Of a DNA stretch of 64,000 nt, positions 44,379 through 52,551 are shown piece by piece (position 1 is the first letter of the stretch; each line of letters begins with the position of its first letter). Below the pieces are notes generated by a model. The model ran no database searches. It was not told the origin of the DNA and saw only the letters and a program-made list of their open reading frames with translations. Origin of the DNA: Bosea sp. 29B (GTDB lineage Bacteria > Pseudomonadota > Alphaproteobacteria > Rhizobiales > Beijerinckiaceae); the NCBI RefSeq assembly GCF_902506165.1, contig NZ_LR733817.1, forward strand, positions 3,891,937 through 3,955,936, read 5' to 3'. Both the position numbers and the translations under genes were made by a program.

Positions 44379-45977
44379 ATGGACCGCAGGAATTTTCTGA
44401 AGACCGCCGCCGGGACCGGCGTTCTGGCAGCAACCGGCGGCCTCGCCATGCCGGCGCTCTCGCAGGGCGCGGCAGCCAAGACGCTGCGCTTCGTGCCGCA
44501 GGCCAACCTCGCCAATTTCGACCCGATCTGGGGGACGCAATACGTCGTCCGCAATGCCGCGGCATTGGTCTGGGACACGCTCTACGGCATCGATTCGAAG
44601 TTCCAGCCGCAGCGCCAGATGGTCGAGGGCGAGGAGGTCTCCTCCGACGGCCTGACCTGGACCTTCAAGCTGCGTTCCGGCCTCAAATTCCATGACGGCA
44701 CGCCGGTGCTCGCCAAGGACGTGGTGCAGAGCCTCAAGCGCTGGCAGGCCCGCGATCCGATGGGTCTGATGATCAAGGCGATCGAGAACGAGCTCTCCGC
44801 CGTCGACGACCGCACCTGGACATGGAAGCTCAAGCAGCCCTTCCCGAAGATGCTGCTGGCGCTCGCCAAGAACAACGCGCCGTGCTCCTTCATCATGCCC
44901 GAGCGCATCGCCAAGACTGATCCGTTCACGCAGATCACGGAATATGTCGGCTCCGGGCCGATGAAGTTTGCCCGCAATGAATGGGTGCCGGGCGCCAAGG
45001 CCGTCTTCGAGAAATTCGCCGACTATGTGCCGCGCTCCGAGAAGGCCGATTGGCTCGCCGGCGGCAAGAATATCCTGGTCGACCGCGTCGAATGGGTGAT
45101 CATCCCGGACGCGGCGACCGCAGCCGCGGCGCTGCAGAGCGGCGAGGTCGACTGGTGGGAGACCCCGCTCTCCGACCTCGTGCCGGTGCTCAAGGGCCAC
45201 AAGGACATCAACGTCGATATCGGCGACCCGCTCGGCAATATCGGCGCCTTCCGCATGAACCACCTGCATCCGCCCTTCAACAATCTGAAGGTGCGCCAGG
45301 CGGTGCTGACGGCGATGAACCAGGAAGACTTCATGCGCTCGATCGTCGGCGACGACGACAAGCTCTGGAGGCCGCTGCCTGGCTTCTTCACGCCCGGCAC
45401 GCCGCTCTATACCGAGGCGGGCGGCGACATGCTGAAGATGAAGAATGTCGCGGCCGCCAAGAAGCTCATCGCCGAGTCCGGCTATAATGGCGAGCCGGTG
45501 ATCTGCGTCGTGGCGCAGGACATGTCGGCGACCAAGGCGATGGGCGACGTCACGGCCGAGCTGCTCAAGAGCATCGGCCTGAAGGTCGACTTCGTCGCCA
45601 CCGACTGGGGCACGGTCGGCGCGCGCCGCGCCCAGAAGACCCCGCCGAGCCAGGGCGGCTGGAGCATGTTCCACACCTGGCATGCCGGTGCAGACTGCCT
45701 CAACCCGTCCTCCTACACGGCGATTCGGGCGAATGGCGAAAAGGCCTGGTTCGGCTGGCCGGACGTGCCGGCGGTCGAGACCGAGGTCACCAACTGGTTC
45801 AACGCCAAGGACATGGCCGAGGAGAAGGCGGCGATGGACCGCCTCAACAAGGCCGCCGTCGAGAACGTCGTCTATGCGCCGACCGGCTTCTATCTCGGTT
45901 ACCAGGCTTGGCGGAAGAACGTCACCGGCGTGACCAGCGGCCCGCTGCCCTTCTTCTGGGGCGTGTCCAAGGCCTGA
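44379..45977 (+). CDS. ABC transporter substrate-binding protein, peptide/nickel class (SBP_bac_5)
   Basis: A 532-residue periplasmic binding protein. Tat signal MDRRNFLKTAAGTGVLAATGGLAMPALSQG, then the class signature GLTWTFKLRSGLKFHDGTPVLAKDVVQSLKRW, with NNLKVRQAVLTAMNQEDF in the second lobe. It captures peptides or related compounds for the two permeases immediately downstream. No matching ATPase genes are in the neighbourhood, so they must be elsewhere or shared with the second importer. Confidence 0.94.
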   Translation: MDRRNFLKTAAGTGVLAATGGLAMPALSQGAAAKTLRFVPQANLANFDPIWGTQYVVRNAAALVWDTLYGIDSKFQPQRQMVEGEEVSSDGLTWTFKLRSGLKFHDGTPVLAKDVVQSLKRWQARDPMGLMIKAIENELSAVDDRTWTWKLKQPFPKMLLALAKNNAPCSFIMPERIAKTDPFTQITEYVGSGPMKFARNEWVPGAKAVFEKFADYVPRSEKADWLAGGKNILVDRVEWVIIPDAATAAAALQSGEVDWWETPLSDLVPVLKGHKDINVDIGDPLGNIGAFRMNHLHPPFNNLKVRQAVLTAMNQEDFMRSIVGDDDKLWRPLPGFFTPGTPLYTEAGGDMLKMKNVAAAKKLIAESGYNGEPVICVVAQDMSATKAMGDVTAELLKSIGLKVDFVATDWGTVGARRAQKTPPSQGGWSMFHTWHAGADCLNPSSYTAIRANGEKAWFGWPDVPAVETEVTNWFNAKDMAEEKAAMDRLNKAAVENVVYAPTGFYLGYQAWRKNVTGVTSGPLPFFWGVSKA

Positions 45978-46094
45978 GACCGAGCAAGCCTGCGGCCCGG
46001 CTGACCCCGGGGCGCGGCTCCAATCAAGCCGCCGGACTTTTCGGGGTCGCGATCCCAACAAGTCCGGCGCCAGCAGCGGCAACTCAGGGGTTCG

Positions 46095-47036
46095 ATGCTC
46101 GCTTTCATCGTCAGACGCATTATCTCGACGATCCCCGTCATGGCATTCGTGGCGCTGTTCGTCTTCTCGCTCCTCTACATCGCGCCAGGCGATCCGGCGG
46201 CCGTGATCGCCGGCGACCAGGCCTCACCCGCCGACGTCGAGCGCATCCGCGCCAGCCTGGGCCTCGACCGACCCTATCTGGTCCGCTTCGGCGAATGGTT
46301 CTTCCGGGTGCTGCAGGGCGATCTCGGCACCTCGATCTTCACCTCGCTGCCGGTGACGCAATTGATCGGCCAGCGCATCGAGCCGACCTTGTCGCTGATG
46401 GTGCTGACGCTGATCCTGGCGGTTTCGATCGCCGTGCCGCTCGGCGTCATCGCGGCCTGGAAGGCCGGCACCTGGGTCGACCGTGCCGTGGTCGGCTTTG
46501 CGGTGTTCGGCTTCTCGGTGCCGGTCTTCGTGATCGGCTACCTGCTCGCCTATGTCTTCGCGCTCAAGCTCGACTGGGTGCCGGTGCAGGGCTACACGCC
46601 GATCGCGCAGGGCATCTGGCCCTGGTTCAAGAACCTGATCCTGCCCTCGATCACGCTGGGCACGGTGTATATCGCGCTCATCGCGCGCATCACCCGCGCG
46701 ACCATGCTCGAGGTGCTGCAGCAGGACTATGTCCGCACCGCCCAGGCCAAGGGCGTCGGCAACCGTGACGTGCTCTTCCTGCATTCGCTGAAGAACGCGG
46801 CGGTGCCGGTCGTCACCATCATCGGCATCGGCGTCGCGCTGCTGATCGGTGGCGCCGTCGTCACCGAGAGCGTCTTCGCCATTCCCGGTCTCGGCCGGCT
46901 GACGCTCGATGCGATCCTGCGGCGCGACTATCCGGTCATCCAGGGCGTCGTGCTGATCTTCTCGTTCGTCTACGTGCTGGTGAACCTGGCCGTCGACCTG
47001 ATCTACACCCTCGTCGATCCGAGGATACGCTATTGA
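46095..47036 (+). CDS. ABC transporter permease, DppB/OppB type
   Basis: A 313-residue inner-membrane permease with six helices. N-terminal RRIISTIPVMAFVALFVFSLLYIAPGDPA and the EAA loop RATMLEVLQQDYVRTAQAKGVGNRDVLFLHSLKNAAVPVVT that docks the ATPase are typical. Its stop codon overlaps the start of the partner permease by 4 bp (TTGA). Confidence 0.94.
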   Translation: MLAFIVRRIISTIPVMAFVALFVFSLLYIAPGDPAAVIAGDQASPADVERIRASLGLDRPYLVRFGEWFFRVLQGDLGTSIFTSLPVTQLIGQRIEPTLSLMVLTLILAVSIAVPLGVIAAWKAGTWVDRAVVGFAVFGFSVPVFVIGYLLAYVFALKLDWVPVQGYTPIAQGIWPWFKNLILPSITLGTVYIALIARITRATMLEVLQQDYVRTAQAKGVGNRDVLFLHSLKNAAVPVVTIIGIGVALLIGGAVVTESVFAIPGLGRLTLDAILRRDYPVIQGVVLIFSFVYVLVNLAVDLIYTLVDPRIRY

Positions 47037-47920
47037 CCGCTCCAGCTGCTCCACTGCCCCTGGCGGATGACATCGGCGCGGGCGTCAAGCCGCCCAGGCG
47101 CTCTTATCTGCGCAAGCACCCTTCGGTCGCGATCGGCGGCTTCCTGCTGCTGACGATGATCTTCATCGCCGTCTTCGCGCCGCTGCTCTTTACCGTCGAT
47201 CCGACGGCGATCTCGACGGCGCGGCGCACCCGCGTACCGTCCGAACTGTACTGGTTCGGCACCGACATGCTCGGCCGCGACATCTATTCGCGCGTCGTCT
47301 ACGGCGCCCGCGTCTCGCTGATCGTCGGCTTCTCGGTCGCGATCCTGGCCTCGGTCGTGGGGCTCGCGATCGGGCTGTTCTCCGGCTTCGTGCGCTGGGC
47401 CGACGGCATCGTCATGCGCGTCATCGACGGCATGATGTCGATCCCGCCGATCCTGCTCGCCATCGCCCTGATGGCGCTGACGCGCGGCTCGGTCGGCAAC
47501 GTCATCCTCGCCATCACCATCGCCGAGATCCCGCGTGTTGCCCGCCTGGTGCGATCAGTCGTGCTCTCGTTGCGTGAGCAGCCCTATGTCGAGGCTGCGA
47601 TCTCGAACGGCGCCCGCGTGCCGCGCATCATCATCAAGCACATCCTGCCCAACACGATCGCGCCGATGACGGTGCAGGCGACCTATATCTGCGCCAGCGC
47701 GATGATCATCGAGGCGATCCTGTCCTTCATCGGCGCGGGCGTGCCGCCGGCGACCCCGTCCTGGGGCAACATCATGGCCGAGGGCAGGGCACTCTGGCAG
47801 GTTCGGCCGCACATCGTCTTCTTCCCGGCGCTGTTCCTGTCGATCACCGTGCTCGCCGTGAACCTGCTCGGCGACGGCCTGCGCGACTCGCTCGATCCCA
47901 GGCTGGCCAAAAGCATCTGA
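47033..47920 (+). CDS. ABC transporter permease, DppC/OppC type
   Basis: A 295-residue partner permease. The OppC N-terminal segment SYLRKHPSVAIGGFLLLTMIFIAVFAPLLF, the conserved LYWFGTDMLGRDIYSRVVYGARVSL, and the EAA loop PYVEAAISNGARVPRIIIKHILPN are present. It starts at TTG 47033 with GAGGA at 47020-47024; no later ATG keeps the N-terminal segment. It completes the translocation pore with the gene before it. Confidence 0.93.
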   Translation: MTAPAAPLPLADDIGAGVKPPRRSYLRKHPSVAIGGFLLLTMIFIAVFAPLLFTVDPTAISTARRTRVPSELYWFGTDMLGRDIYSRVVYGARVSLIVGFSVAILASVVGLAIGLFSGFVRWADGIVMRVIDGMMSIPPILLAIALMALTRGSVGNVILAITIAEIPRVARLVRSVVLSLREQPYVEAAISNGARVPRIIIKHILPNTIAPMTVQATYICASAMIIEAILSFIGAGVPPATPSWGNIMAEGRALWQVRPHIVFFPALFLSITVLAVNLLGDGLRDSLDPRLAKSI

Positions 47921-48057
47921 AGGCGTTCGACGTCATGGCATGTGTGGCTATCGGGCAAGCACGAAGCCCGATCCGTTCGTCGAATTGGCCCGCTGGCCGG
48001 CCGATTCGCTCGCTCGGTCCCATTGTCGCCTTCGGTGATGGCGCTGATGGCCGGGCG

Positions 48058-48357
48058 CTAGGCCCGCAGGTCGAGAACGGCGTCCCCGGACACCGCGTCG
48101 GTGACGCCGAGGCCACCGCCAAGGTCCTCGAGCGTGTCGCGGAAGCTGCCCAGCGTCGCGATCATCTGGTCGCGGGCGCCCTTCAAGGCGGCGAGGTCCT
48201 CCCATTCGCCGATCAGGCAATAAGAATGGTCGCCGGTCTTGATGATGTGGCCCCGCGCGAGGCCCGGCCAGTTGGCCTTGCCCTGGCGATGGGCGTCGAG
48301 GAATTCGGCCTCGCGCCCGGGCTTGATGCGGAAGCGGACGACATTGAACGTGGCCAT
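48058..48357 (-). CDS. Small ABM-fold (antibiotic biosynthesis monooxygenase-like) protein
   Basis: A 99-residue ferredoxin-like fold protein: FNVVRFRIKPGREAEFLDAHRQGKANWPGL, then GDHSYCLIGEWEDLAALKGARDQMIATLGSFRDTL. Such proteins are dimeric cofactor-free monooxygenases or haem-degrading enzymes, but many are of unknown function. It is divergent from the carbamoylase gene, 179 bp away. Confidence 0.8.
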   Translation of the reverse strand: MATFNVVRFRIKPGREAEFLDAHRQGKANWPGLARGHIIKTGDHSYCLIGEWEDLAALKGARDQMIATLGSFRDTLEDLGGGLGVTDAVSGDAVLDLRA

Positions 48358-48536
48358 GGCCTTGACCCGCAGCTCGATGCTGCCCCGGCAGCCGCGGCCG
48401 GCGGTTCCGGACCGAGCCTAGAGGGAACGCCAGACGGTATTGCCGTAAGGGCAACTGCGCAATGGCGCACAGGGATAGCGGTGTTCGCCTCCGGCAGCAT
48501 CCTCGAGCAACGAACAAGCACAGCAGGAGCCTTCCG

Positions 48537-49469
48537 ATGCCTCGTATCCTGACCGTCGGCGCAGCCCAGCTCGGGCCGATCCAGCGCGAGGAGAGCCGCA
48601 GCTCCGCCGTTGCCCGGATGATCGAGCTGATGCGTCAGGCGAAGTCGAATGGCTGCGACCTCGTCGTCTATCCGGAGGCAGCGCTGACCGCCTTCTTCCC
48701 GCATTGGTGGATGGAGGACGAAGCCGAGATCGACAGTTATTTCGAGAGCGCGATGCCCTCGAACGAGACGGCGCCGCTCTTCGCCGAAGCCGAGCGGCTC
48801 GGCATCGGCTTCCATCTCGGCTATCCGGAACTGGCCTTCGAGGACGGCCGCAAGCGCCGCTTCAACACCGCGATCATCGTCGACAAGTCCGGCAAGATCG
48901 TCGGCAAATACCGCAAGATCCATCTGCCGGGGCATCCTGAGCACCGCCCCGACGCCGTCTTCCAGAATCTCGAGAAGCGCTATTTCGAGACCGGCAATCT
49001 CGGCTGGCCTGTCTGGGAGACCATGGGCGGCCGGCTCGGCATGATGATCTGCAACGACCGGCGCTGGCCCGAGAGCTATCGCGTCATGGGGCTGCAAGGC
49101 GTTGAGATGATCGTGCTCGGCTACAACACGCCCAAGCACAACCCGCCGGCGCCGGCGCACGACCGGCTCGGCAATTTCCACAACCAGCTCGTCATGCAGG
49201 CCGGCGCCTATCAGAACGCGACCTGGGTCGTTGGCGTCGCCAAGGCGGGATTGGAGGCCGGCGTCGACCAGATCGGCGGCTCCTGCATCATCGCCCCGAC
49301 CGGAGAGGTGGTGGCGCAGGCGGTGACCGAGGGGGACGAACTCGTCGTCGCCCGCTGCGATCTCGATCTCGGCAACAGCTACAAGAGATCGACCTTCAAC
49401 TTCGCGAAGCATCGCGAGCCGCAAACCTACGGCATGATCGTCGAGCGCAAGGGCGCGGTGATCGCGTGA
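48537..49469 (+). CDS. N-carbamoyl-D-amino acid hydrolase (nitrilase superfamily)
   Basis: A 310-residue carbon-nitrogen hydrolase. The catalytic residues fall exactly at the positions known for Agrobacterium D-carbamoylase: Glu47 (VVYPEAAL), Lys127 (KYRKIHLPG) and Cys172 (MMICNDRRWPES). The family cleaves N-carbamoyl-D-amino acids, made from hydantoins, into D-amino acid, CO2 and ammonia. Start ATG 48537 has AGGAG at 48525-48529. Downstream are a protein of unknown function and a dihydroorotase/hydantoinase-like metallohydrolase, which fits a hydantoin-like degradation unit. Confidence 0.93.
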   Translation: MPRILTVGAAQLGPIQREESRSSAVARMIELMRQAKSNGCDLVVYPEAALTAFFPHWWMEDEAEIDSYFESAMPSNETAPLFAEAERLGIGFHLGYPELAFEDGRKRRFNTAIIVDKSGKIVGKYRKIHLPGHPEHRPDAVFQNLEKRYFETGNLGWPVWETMGGRLGMMICNDRRWPESYRVMGLQGVEMIVLGYNTPKHNPPAPAHDRLGNFHNQLVMQAGAYQNATWVVGVAKAGLEAGVDQIGGSCIIAPTGEVVAQAVTEGDELVVARCDLDLGNSYKRSTFNFAKHREPQTYGMIVERKGAVIA

Positions 49470-49597
49470 GTGCTGACGGCGCATGCGCCGCATTCCCTAG
49501 GCGCAGCCTGGAACCGCGTCTGATCAGGCCAATGGCTCCCGGAAGCCGCATCCGCTCGTCGAGCCGATGGATGCGGCGCCTCGACAGGAGTGCCGAC

Positions 49598-50203
49598 ATG
49601 GTCGCCGAACCCTTCAACAAGACCTGCTTCGTCTCTGACAACCCGGCCGACCAGGCCAGCATCACCTTCTACAACAACGACGCCCGCGGCATCGCGAAAG
49701 GGCCGCAGAACGGCGGCATGTCGCATGTCCAGCGCATCCATCTCAACGTCGGGCAGTACTATTTCCGCTTCTGTGACAGGAGGCGCTTCGGCGAAGATTG
49801 GAAAGCCGCAGCTTCTGGCTGCTGGTGGGCCGACTACGAAGTTTTCGTCAAGGTGAAGCAGGCGGCGCAGCGCCAGCGCACGATCCAACGCTATGCCAAG
49901 AATATTCGCTCGTCGCGGCTCGCCTATGCGGCCAAGCTCTACTTCGCCATTCCCTACGAATGGGGCGATTGCGGTTCGCTGGTCATCGCCCGGCTCGACG
50001 TCCGCCTTGACGCCTACAAGGGGCGCGGGCTTCCCGCCTTCTACAATCGCGACCCGGATGAGGCCGACGAGCGCGACGGCAATGCCGATTACATTCCGAT
50101 CCAGGACCCGACCGTCTCGCAGCTCTACATCCCCGGCCTGCGAGGTCGCTTCGACGACGTCTTTACCGTTATCCAGAAGGGCGCTACGGGCGGCTTCGCC
50201 TGA
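49598..50203 (+). CDS. Hypothetical protein, unknown family
   Basis: A 201-residue soluble protein; no signal peptide, no membrane segment. I do not recognise its family. It is rich in aromatic residues (ITFYNNDARG, GQYYFRFCDRRRFGEDW, GCWWADYEVF, FAIPYEWGDCGSLV) and contains four Cys (in TCFVS, RFCDRR, SGCWW, DCGS), suggesting a beta-rich fold and perhaps a metal site. The C-terminal half has DPTVSQLYIPGLRGRFDDVF. ATG 49598 is supported by CAGGAG at 49585-49590; the frame stays open back to 49466. It is sandwiched between the D-carbamoylase and the metallohydrolase, so a role in that pathway is likely by position only. Confidence 0.75.
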   Translation: MVAEPFNKTCFVSDNPADQASITFYNNDARGIAKGPQNGGMSHVQRIHLNVGQYYFRFCDRRRFGEDWKAAASGCWWADYEVFVKVKQAAQRQRTIQRYAKNIRSSRLAYAAKLYFAIPYEWGDCGSLVIARLDVRLDAYKGRGLPAFYNRDPDEADERDGNADYIPIQDPTVSQLYIPGLRGRFDDVFTVIQKGATGGFA

Positions 50204-50243
50204 ACGCGAAGCGTCCGCCCGCCCGGTTTCCCAAGGAGCAGTC

Positions 50244-51410
50244 ATGACTCACGATCTCATCCTCAAGGGCGGACGGGTGATCGACCCGTCGCAGAAGCAT
50301 GACGGCATCCTCGACGTCGCCTTCACCGGCGGGAAGGTCTCGGGTTTCGGCAAGGACCTGAAGGGAGCCAAGGAGATCCGTGACGTCTCTGGCTACATCG
50401 TCACGCCGGGCCTGATCGACCTGCACACCCATGTCTACTGGGGCGGCACCTCGCTCGGCATCGACGCCGACGAGTTCTGCCGCGCCTCCGGCGTCACCAC
50501 CTCGGTTGATACCGGCTCGGCCGGGCCCGGCAACTGGCCGGGCTTCCGCAAGCATGTGATCGAGAAGAGCCAGGCGCGCATCCTCGCCTATCTCCACGTC
50601 TCGCATGCCGGCATCTACGGCTTCGACCATCGCGTCATGGTCGGCGAGAGCGGCGATCTGCGCCTGATGAACCCGATCGACTGCGTCGAGGTCGCCGACA
50701 AGAACCGCGACCTGATCGTCGGCATCAAGGTTCGCGTCGGGCTACACGCCTCCGGCACCTCCGGCACCGTGCCGCTCAATATCGCGCTGCAGGTCGCCAA
50801 CGAGGTTGGCATGCCGCTGATGTGCCATATCGACCATCCGCCGCCATCCTATGAGGAGGTGATTGGCATGCTGCGGCCGGGCGACGTGCTGACCCACGCG
50901 TTCCGGCCCTTCCCCAATGCGCCGGCGACGGCGCAGGGCACGGTGAAGCCCGAGGTGCTCGCCGCCCGCAAGCGCGGCGTCATCTTCGACATCGGCCATG
51001 GCAAGGGCTCGTTCTCGTTCAAGACGACGCGCGCCATGCTCGCCAACGGCTTCGAGCCGGACGTGATCTCCTCCGACGTGCACAAGCTCTGCATCGACGG
51101 CCCGGCCTATGACCAGGTCACCACCATGTCGAAGTTCCTCTGCATGGGCATGAGCCTGAACAATGTGATCGCGGCCTCGACCGTGAACGCGGCGATGGCG
51201 CTGAAGCGGACGGAATACGGTTCGCTCAAGGTCGGCTCGCTCGGCGACGCGACCGTGCTGACGGTCAAGGAAGGCAAGTTCGACTATGTCGACGTCGTCG
51301 GCGAGCACCTCATCGGCGATCGCAAGATCGTCTCCGAGGGCGTGGTGCTGAAGGGCGCCTGGTGGCACCCCAAGCGCAGCAACAAGTTCAGGAAGGTCGA
51401 GGCGGCGTAG
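50244..51410 (+). CDS. Dihydroorotase/deacetylase-like amidohydrolase
   Basis: A 388-residue metal-dependent hydrolase of the amidohydrolase superfamily. The metal-ligand HxH is in TPGLIDLHTHVYWGGTSLG, other His residues are in LHVSHAGIYGFDH and MCHIDHPPPSYEEV, and the final Asp region is VISSDVHKLCIDGP. The N-terminal beta-sandwich start THDLILKGGRVIDPSQKHDGILDVAF is standard. It is close to the metallo-dependent deacetylase/dihydroorotase group (hydantoinase-like). ATG 50244 is preceded by AAGGAGCAG. Likely cyclic-amide or N-acyl hydrolase partner of the carbamoylase. Confidence 0.9.
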   Translation: MTHDLILKGGRVIDPSQKHDGILDVAFTGGKVSGFGKDLKGAKEIRDVSGYIVTPGLIDLHTHVYWGGTSLGIDADEFCRASGVTTSVDTGSAGPGNWPGFRKHVIEKSQARILAYLHVSHAGIYGFDHRVMVGESGDLRLMNPIDCVEVADKNRDLIVGIKVRVGLHASGTSGTVPLNIALQVANEVGMPLMCHIDHPPPSYEEVIGMLRPGDVLTHAFRPFPNAPATAQGTVKPEVLAARKRGVIFDIGHGKGSFSFKTTRAMLANGFEPDVISSDVHKLCIDGPAYDQVTTMSKFLCMGMSLNNVIAASTVNAAMALKRTEYGSLKVGSLGDATVLTVKEGKFDYVDVVGEHLIGDRKIVSEGVVLKGAWWHPKRSNKFRKVEAA

Positions 51411-51434
51411 CGGTTTTCAGCCTCTAGAACACGA

Positions 51435-51545
51435 GTCATCCCGGACAAGCCGCGAAGCGGCGCCGATCCGGGATCCATTCCTGAGCCTTTCCGATGAAGG
51501 TTCCGGAATGGGTCCCGGGTCTCCCTGCGGTCGCCCGGGACGACG
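51435..51545. repeat. Paired-palindrome intergenic repeat, type G
   Basis: Left hairpin ATCCCGG...CCGGGAT (51438-51474) and right hairpin TCCCGGG...CCCGGGA (51513-51540), with an inner CCATTCC...GGAATGG pair. This resembles the common rhizobial GTCATCCCGGAC intergenic element. It lies between the metallohydrolase and the GNAT gene. Confidence 0.8.
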
Positions 51546-51568
51546 CGTAGAGAGAAGCCGCTGACTTC

Positions 51569-52096
51569 ATGCCTGAAAAGATTTCCTCCTCCTGGCGCCC
51601 CATGACCGCCACCGACCTGCCGACTGTGATGGCAGTCGCAGCGCAGGTGCACCCGAACTACCCGGAAAGCGAGGTGGTCTTCGCCGAGCGGCTCGCACTC
51701 CATCCTGCCGGCTGCCTCGTGCTGACGGGCGCAGAGGGGCTCGGCGGCTATGTGCTGAGCCATCCCTGGCGGCTCGGACAGGTGCCGGCGCTCGACAGCC
51801 TGCTCGGCGCGCTGCCCGATGACGCCGACGCTTACTACATTCATGACCTTGCTCTGCTGCCGGTCGCGCGCGACGGTGGCGCCGCCTCCACATGCGTCGA
51901 CCGGCTGGCGGCTCATGCTCGTGCATCGGGCTTTGTCCGCATGGCGCTGGTCGCCGTCGGCAACTCGGCCGGCTTCTGGCGTCGCCAGGGCTTTCGTGAG
52001 GCGCATGACGAAGCCCTTGCCCGCAAGCTTGCGAGCTATGACGATGCGGCCCGCTATCTGGTTCGCGATTTGAAAGACGATGGGAGAAACGCATGA
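51569..52096 (+). CDS. GNAT-family N-acetyltransferase
   Basis: A 175-residue acetyltransferase-like protein: ITTVMAVAAQVHPNYPESEVVFAERLALHPAGCLVL-like N-terminal part, DAYYIHDLALLPVARDGGAASTCVDRLAAHARASGF as acetyl-CoA-binding motif A (atypical, no clear Q/RxxGxG/A), and VGNSAGFWRRQGFREAHDEALARKLASY as motif B. Acceptor unknown. It overlaps the RidA gene by 4 bp (ATGA), making a tightly coupled three-gene operon with the D-threonine-aldolase-like gene. Confidence 0.85.
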   Translation: MPEKISSSWRPMTATDLPTVMAVAAQVHPNYPESEVVFAERLALHPAGCLVLTGAEGLGGYVLSHPWRLGQVPALDSLLGALPDDADAYYIHDLALLPVARDGGAASTCVDRLAAHARASGFVRMALVAVGNSAGFWRRQGFREAHDEALARKLASYDDAARYLVRDLKDDGRNA

Positions 52097-52551
52097 GTGC
52101 CGATGACAAGCTCAGGGAATTGGGCCTGACCCTGCCCGACGTCCCGACCCCGGTCGCGACCTATGTCAGCTTCAAGCGTGTCGGTGATTTCATCTACCTC
52201 TCCGGCCAGGGTCCCAAGCGTGCCGACGGCACCTATCCGACCGGCAAGGTCGGCGCCGATGTCTCGATCGAGGAAGCCTATGAGCACGCCAAGCAGACCG
52301 GTCTCGGCCTGCTGGCGGCGATGAAGAAGGCGGCCGGCTCGCTCGACAAGATCGAGGTCGTGAAGCTGCTGGGCATGGTCAATGCCGCCCCTGACTTCTC
52401 GCAGCATCCCAAGGTCATCAATGGCTGCTCGGACCTGTTCGTCGCCGTGCTCGGCGACAATGGCCGCCATGCCCGCTCGGCCGTCGGCATGGGCTCGCTG
52501 CCCAACAACATGACCGTCGAGATCGAAGTCATCGTCCGGGTGCTGCCGTGA
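52093..52551 (+). CDS. RidA-family (YjgF/YER057c) enamine/imine deaminase-like protein
   Basis: A 152-residue trimeric-fold protein. VATYVSFKRVGDFIYLSGQGPKR at the N-terminal side and KVINGCSDLFVAVLGDNGRHARSAVGMGSLPNNMTVEIEVIVRVLP at the C-terminal side with the conserved Arg fit the YjgF/LPSA-like subgroup. Rid proteins hydrolyse reactive imines released by PLP enzymes such as threonine/serine dehydratases. It sits between the GNAT gene and a PLP enzyme gene, a sensible partnership. Confidence 0.92.
   Translation: MSADDKLRELGLTLPDVPTPVATYVSFKRVGDFIYLSGQGPKRADGTYPTGKVGADVSIEEAYEHAKQTGLGLLAAMKKAAGSLDKIEVVKLLGMVNAAPDFSQHPKVINGCSDLFVAVLGDNGRHARSAVGMGSLPNNMTVEIEVIVRVLP

Noticed and set aside
44142..46082. 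646-codon minus-strand open frame opposite the ABC binding protein
   Set aside because: Shadow of a clear SBP_bac_5 gene with a Tat signal on the other strand.
48440..48469. Two small adjacent hairpins before the D-carbamoylase gene
   Set aside because: Stems of only 5 bp, expected by chance in GC-rich DNA.
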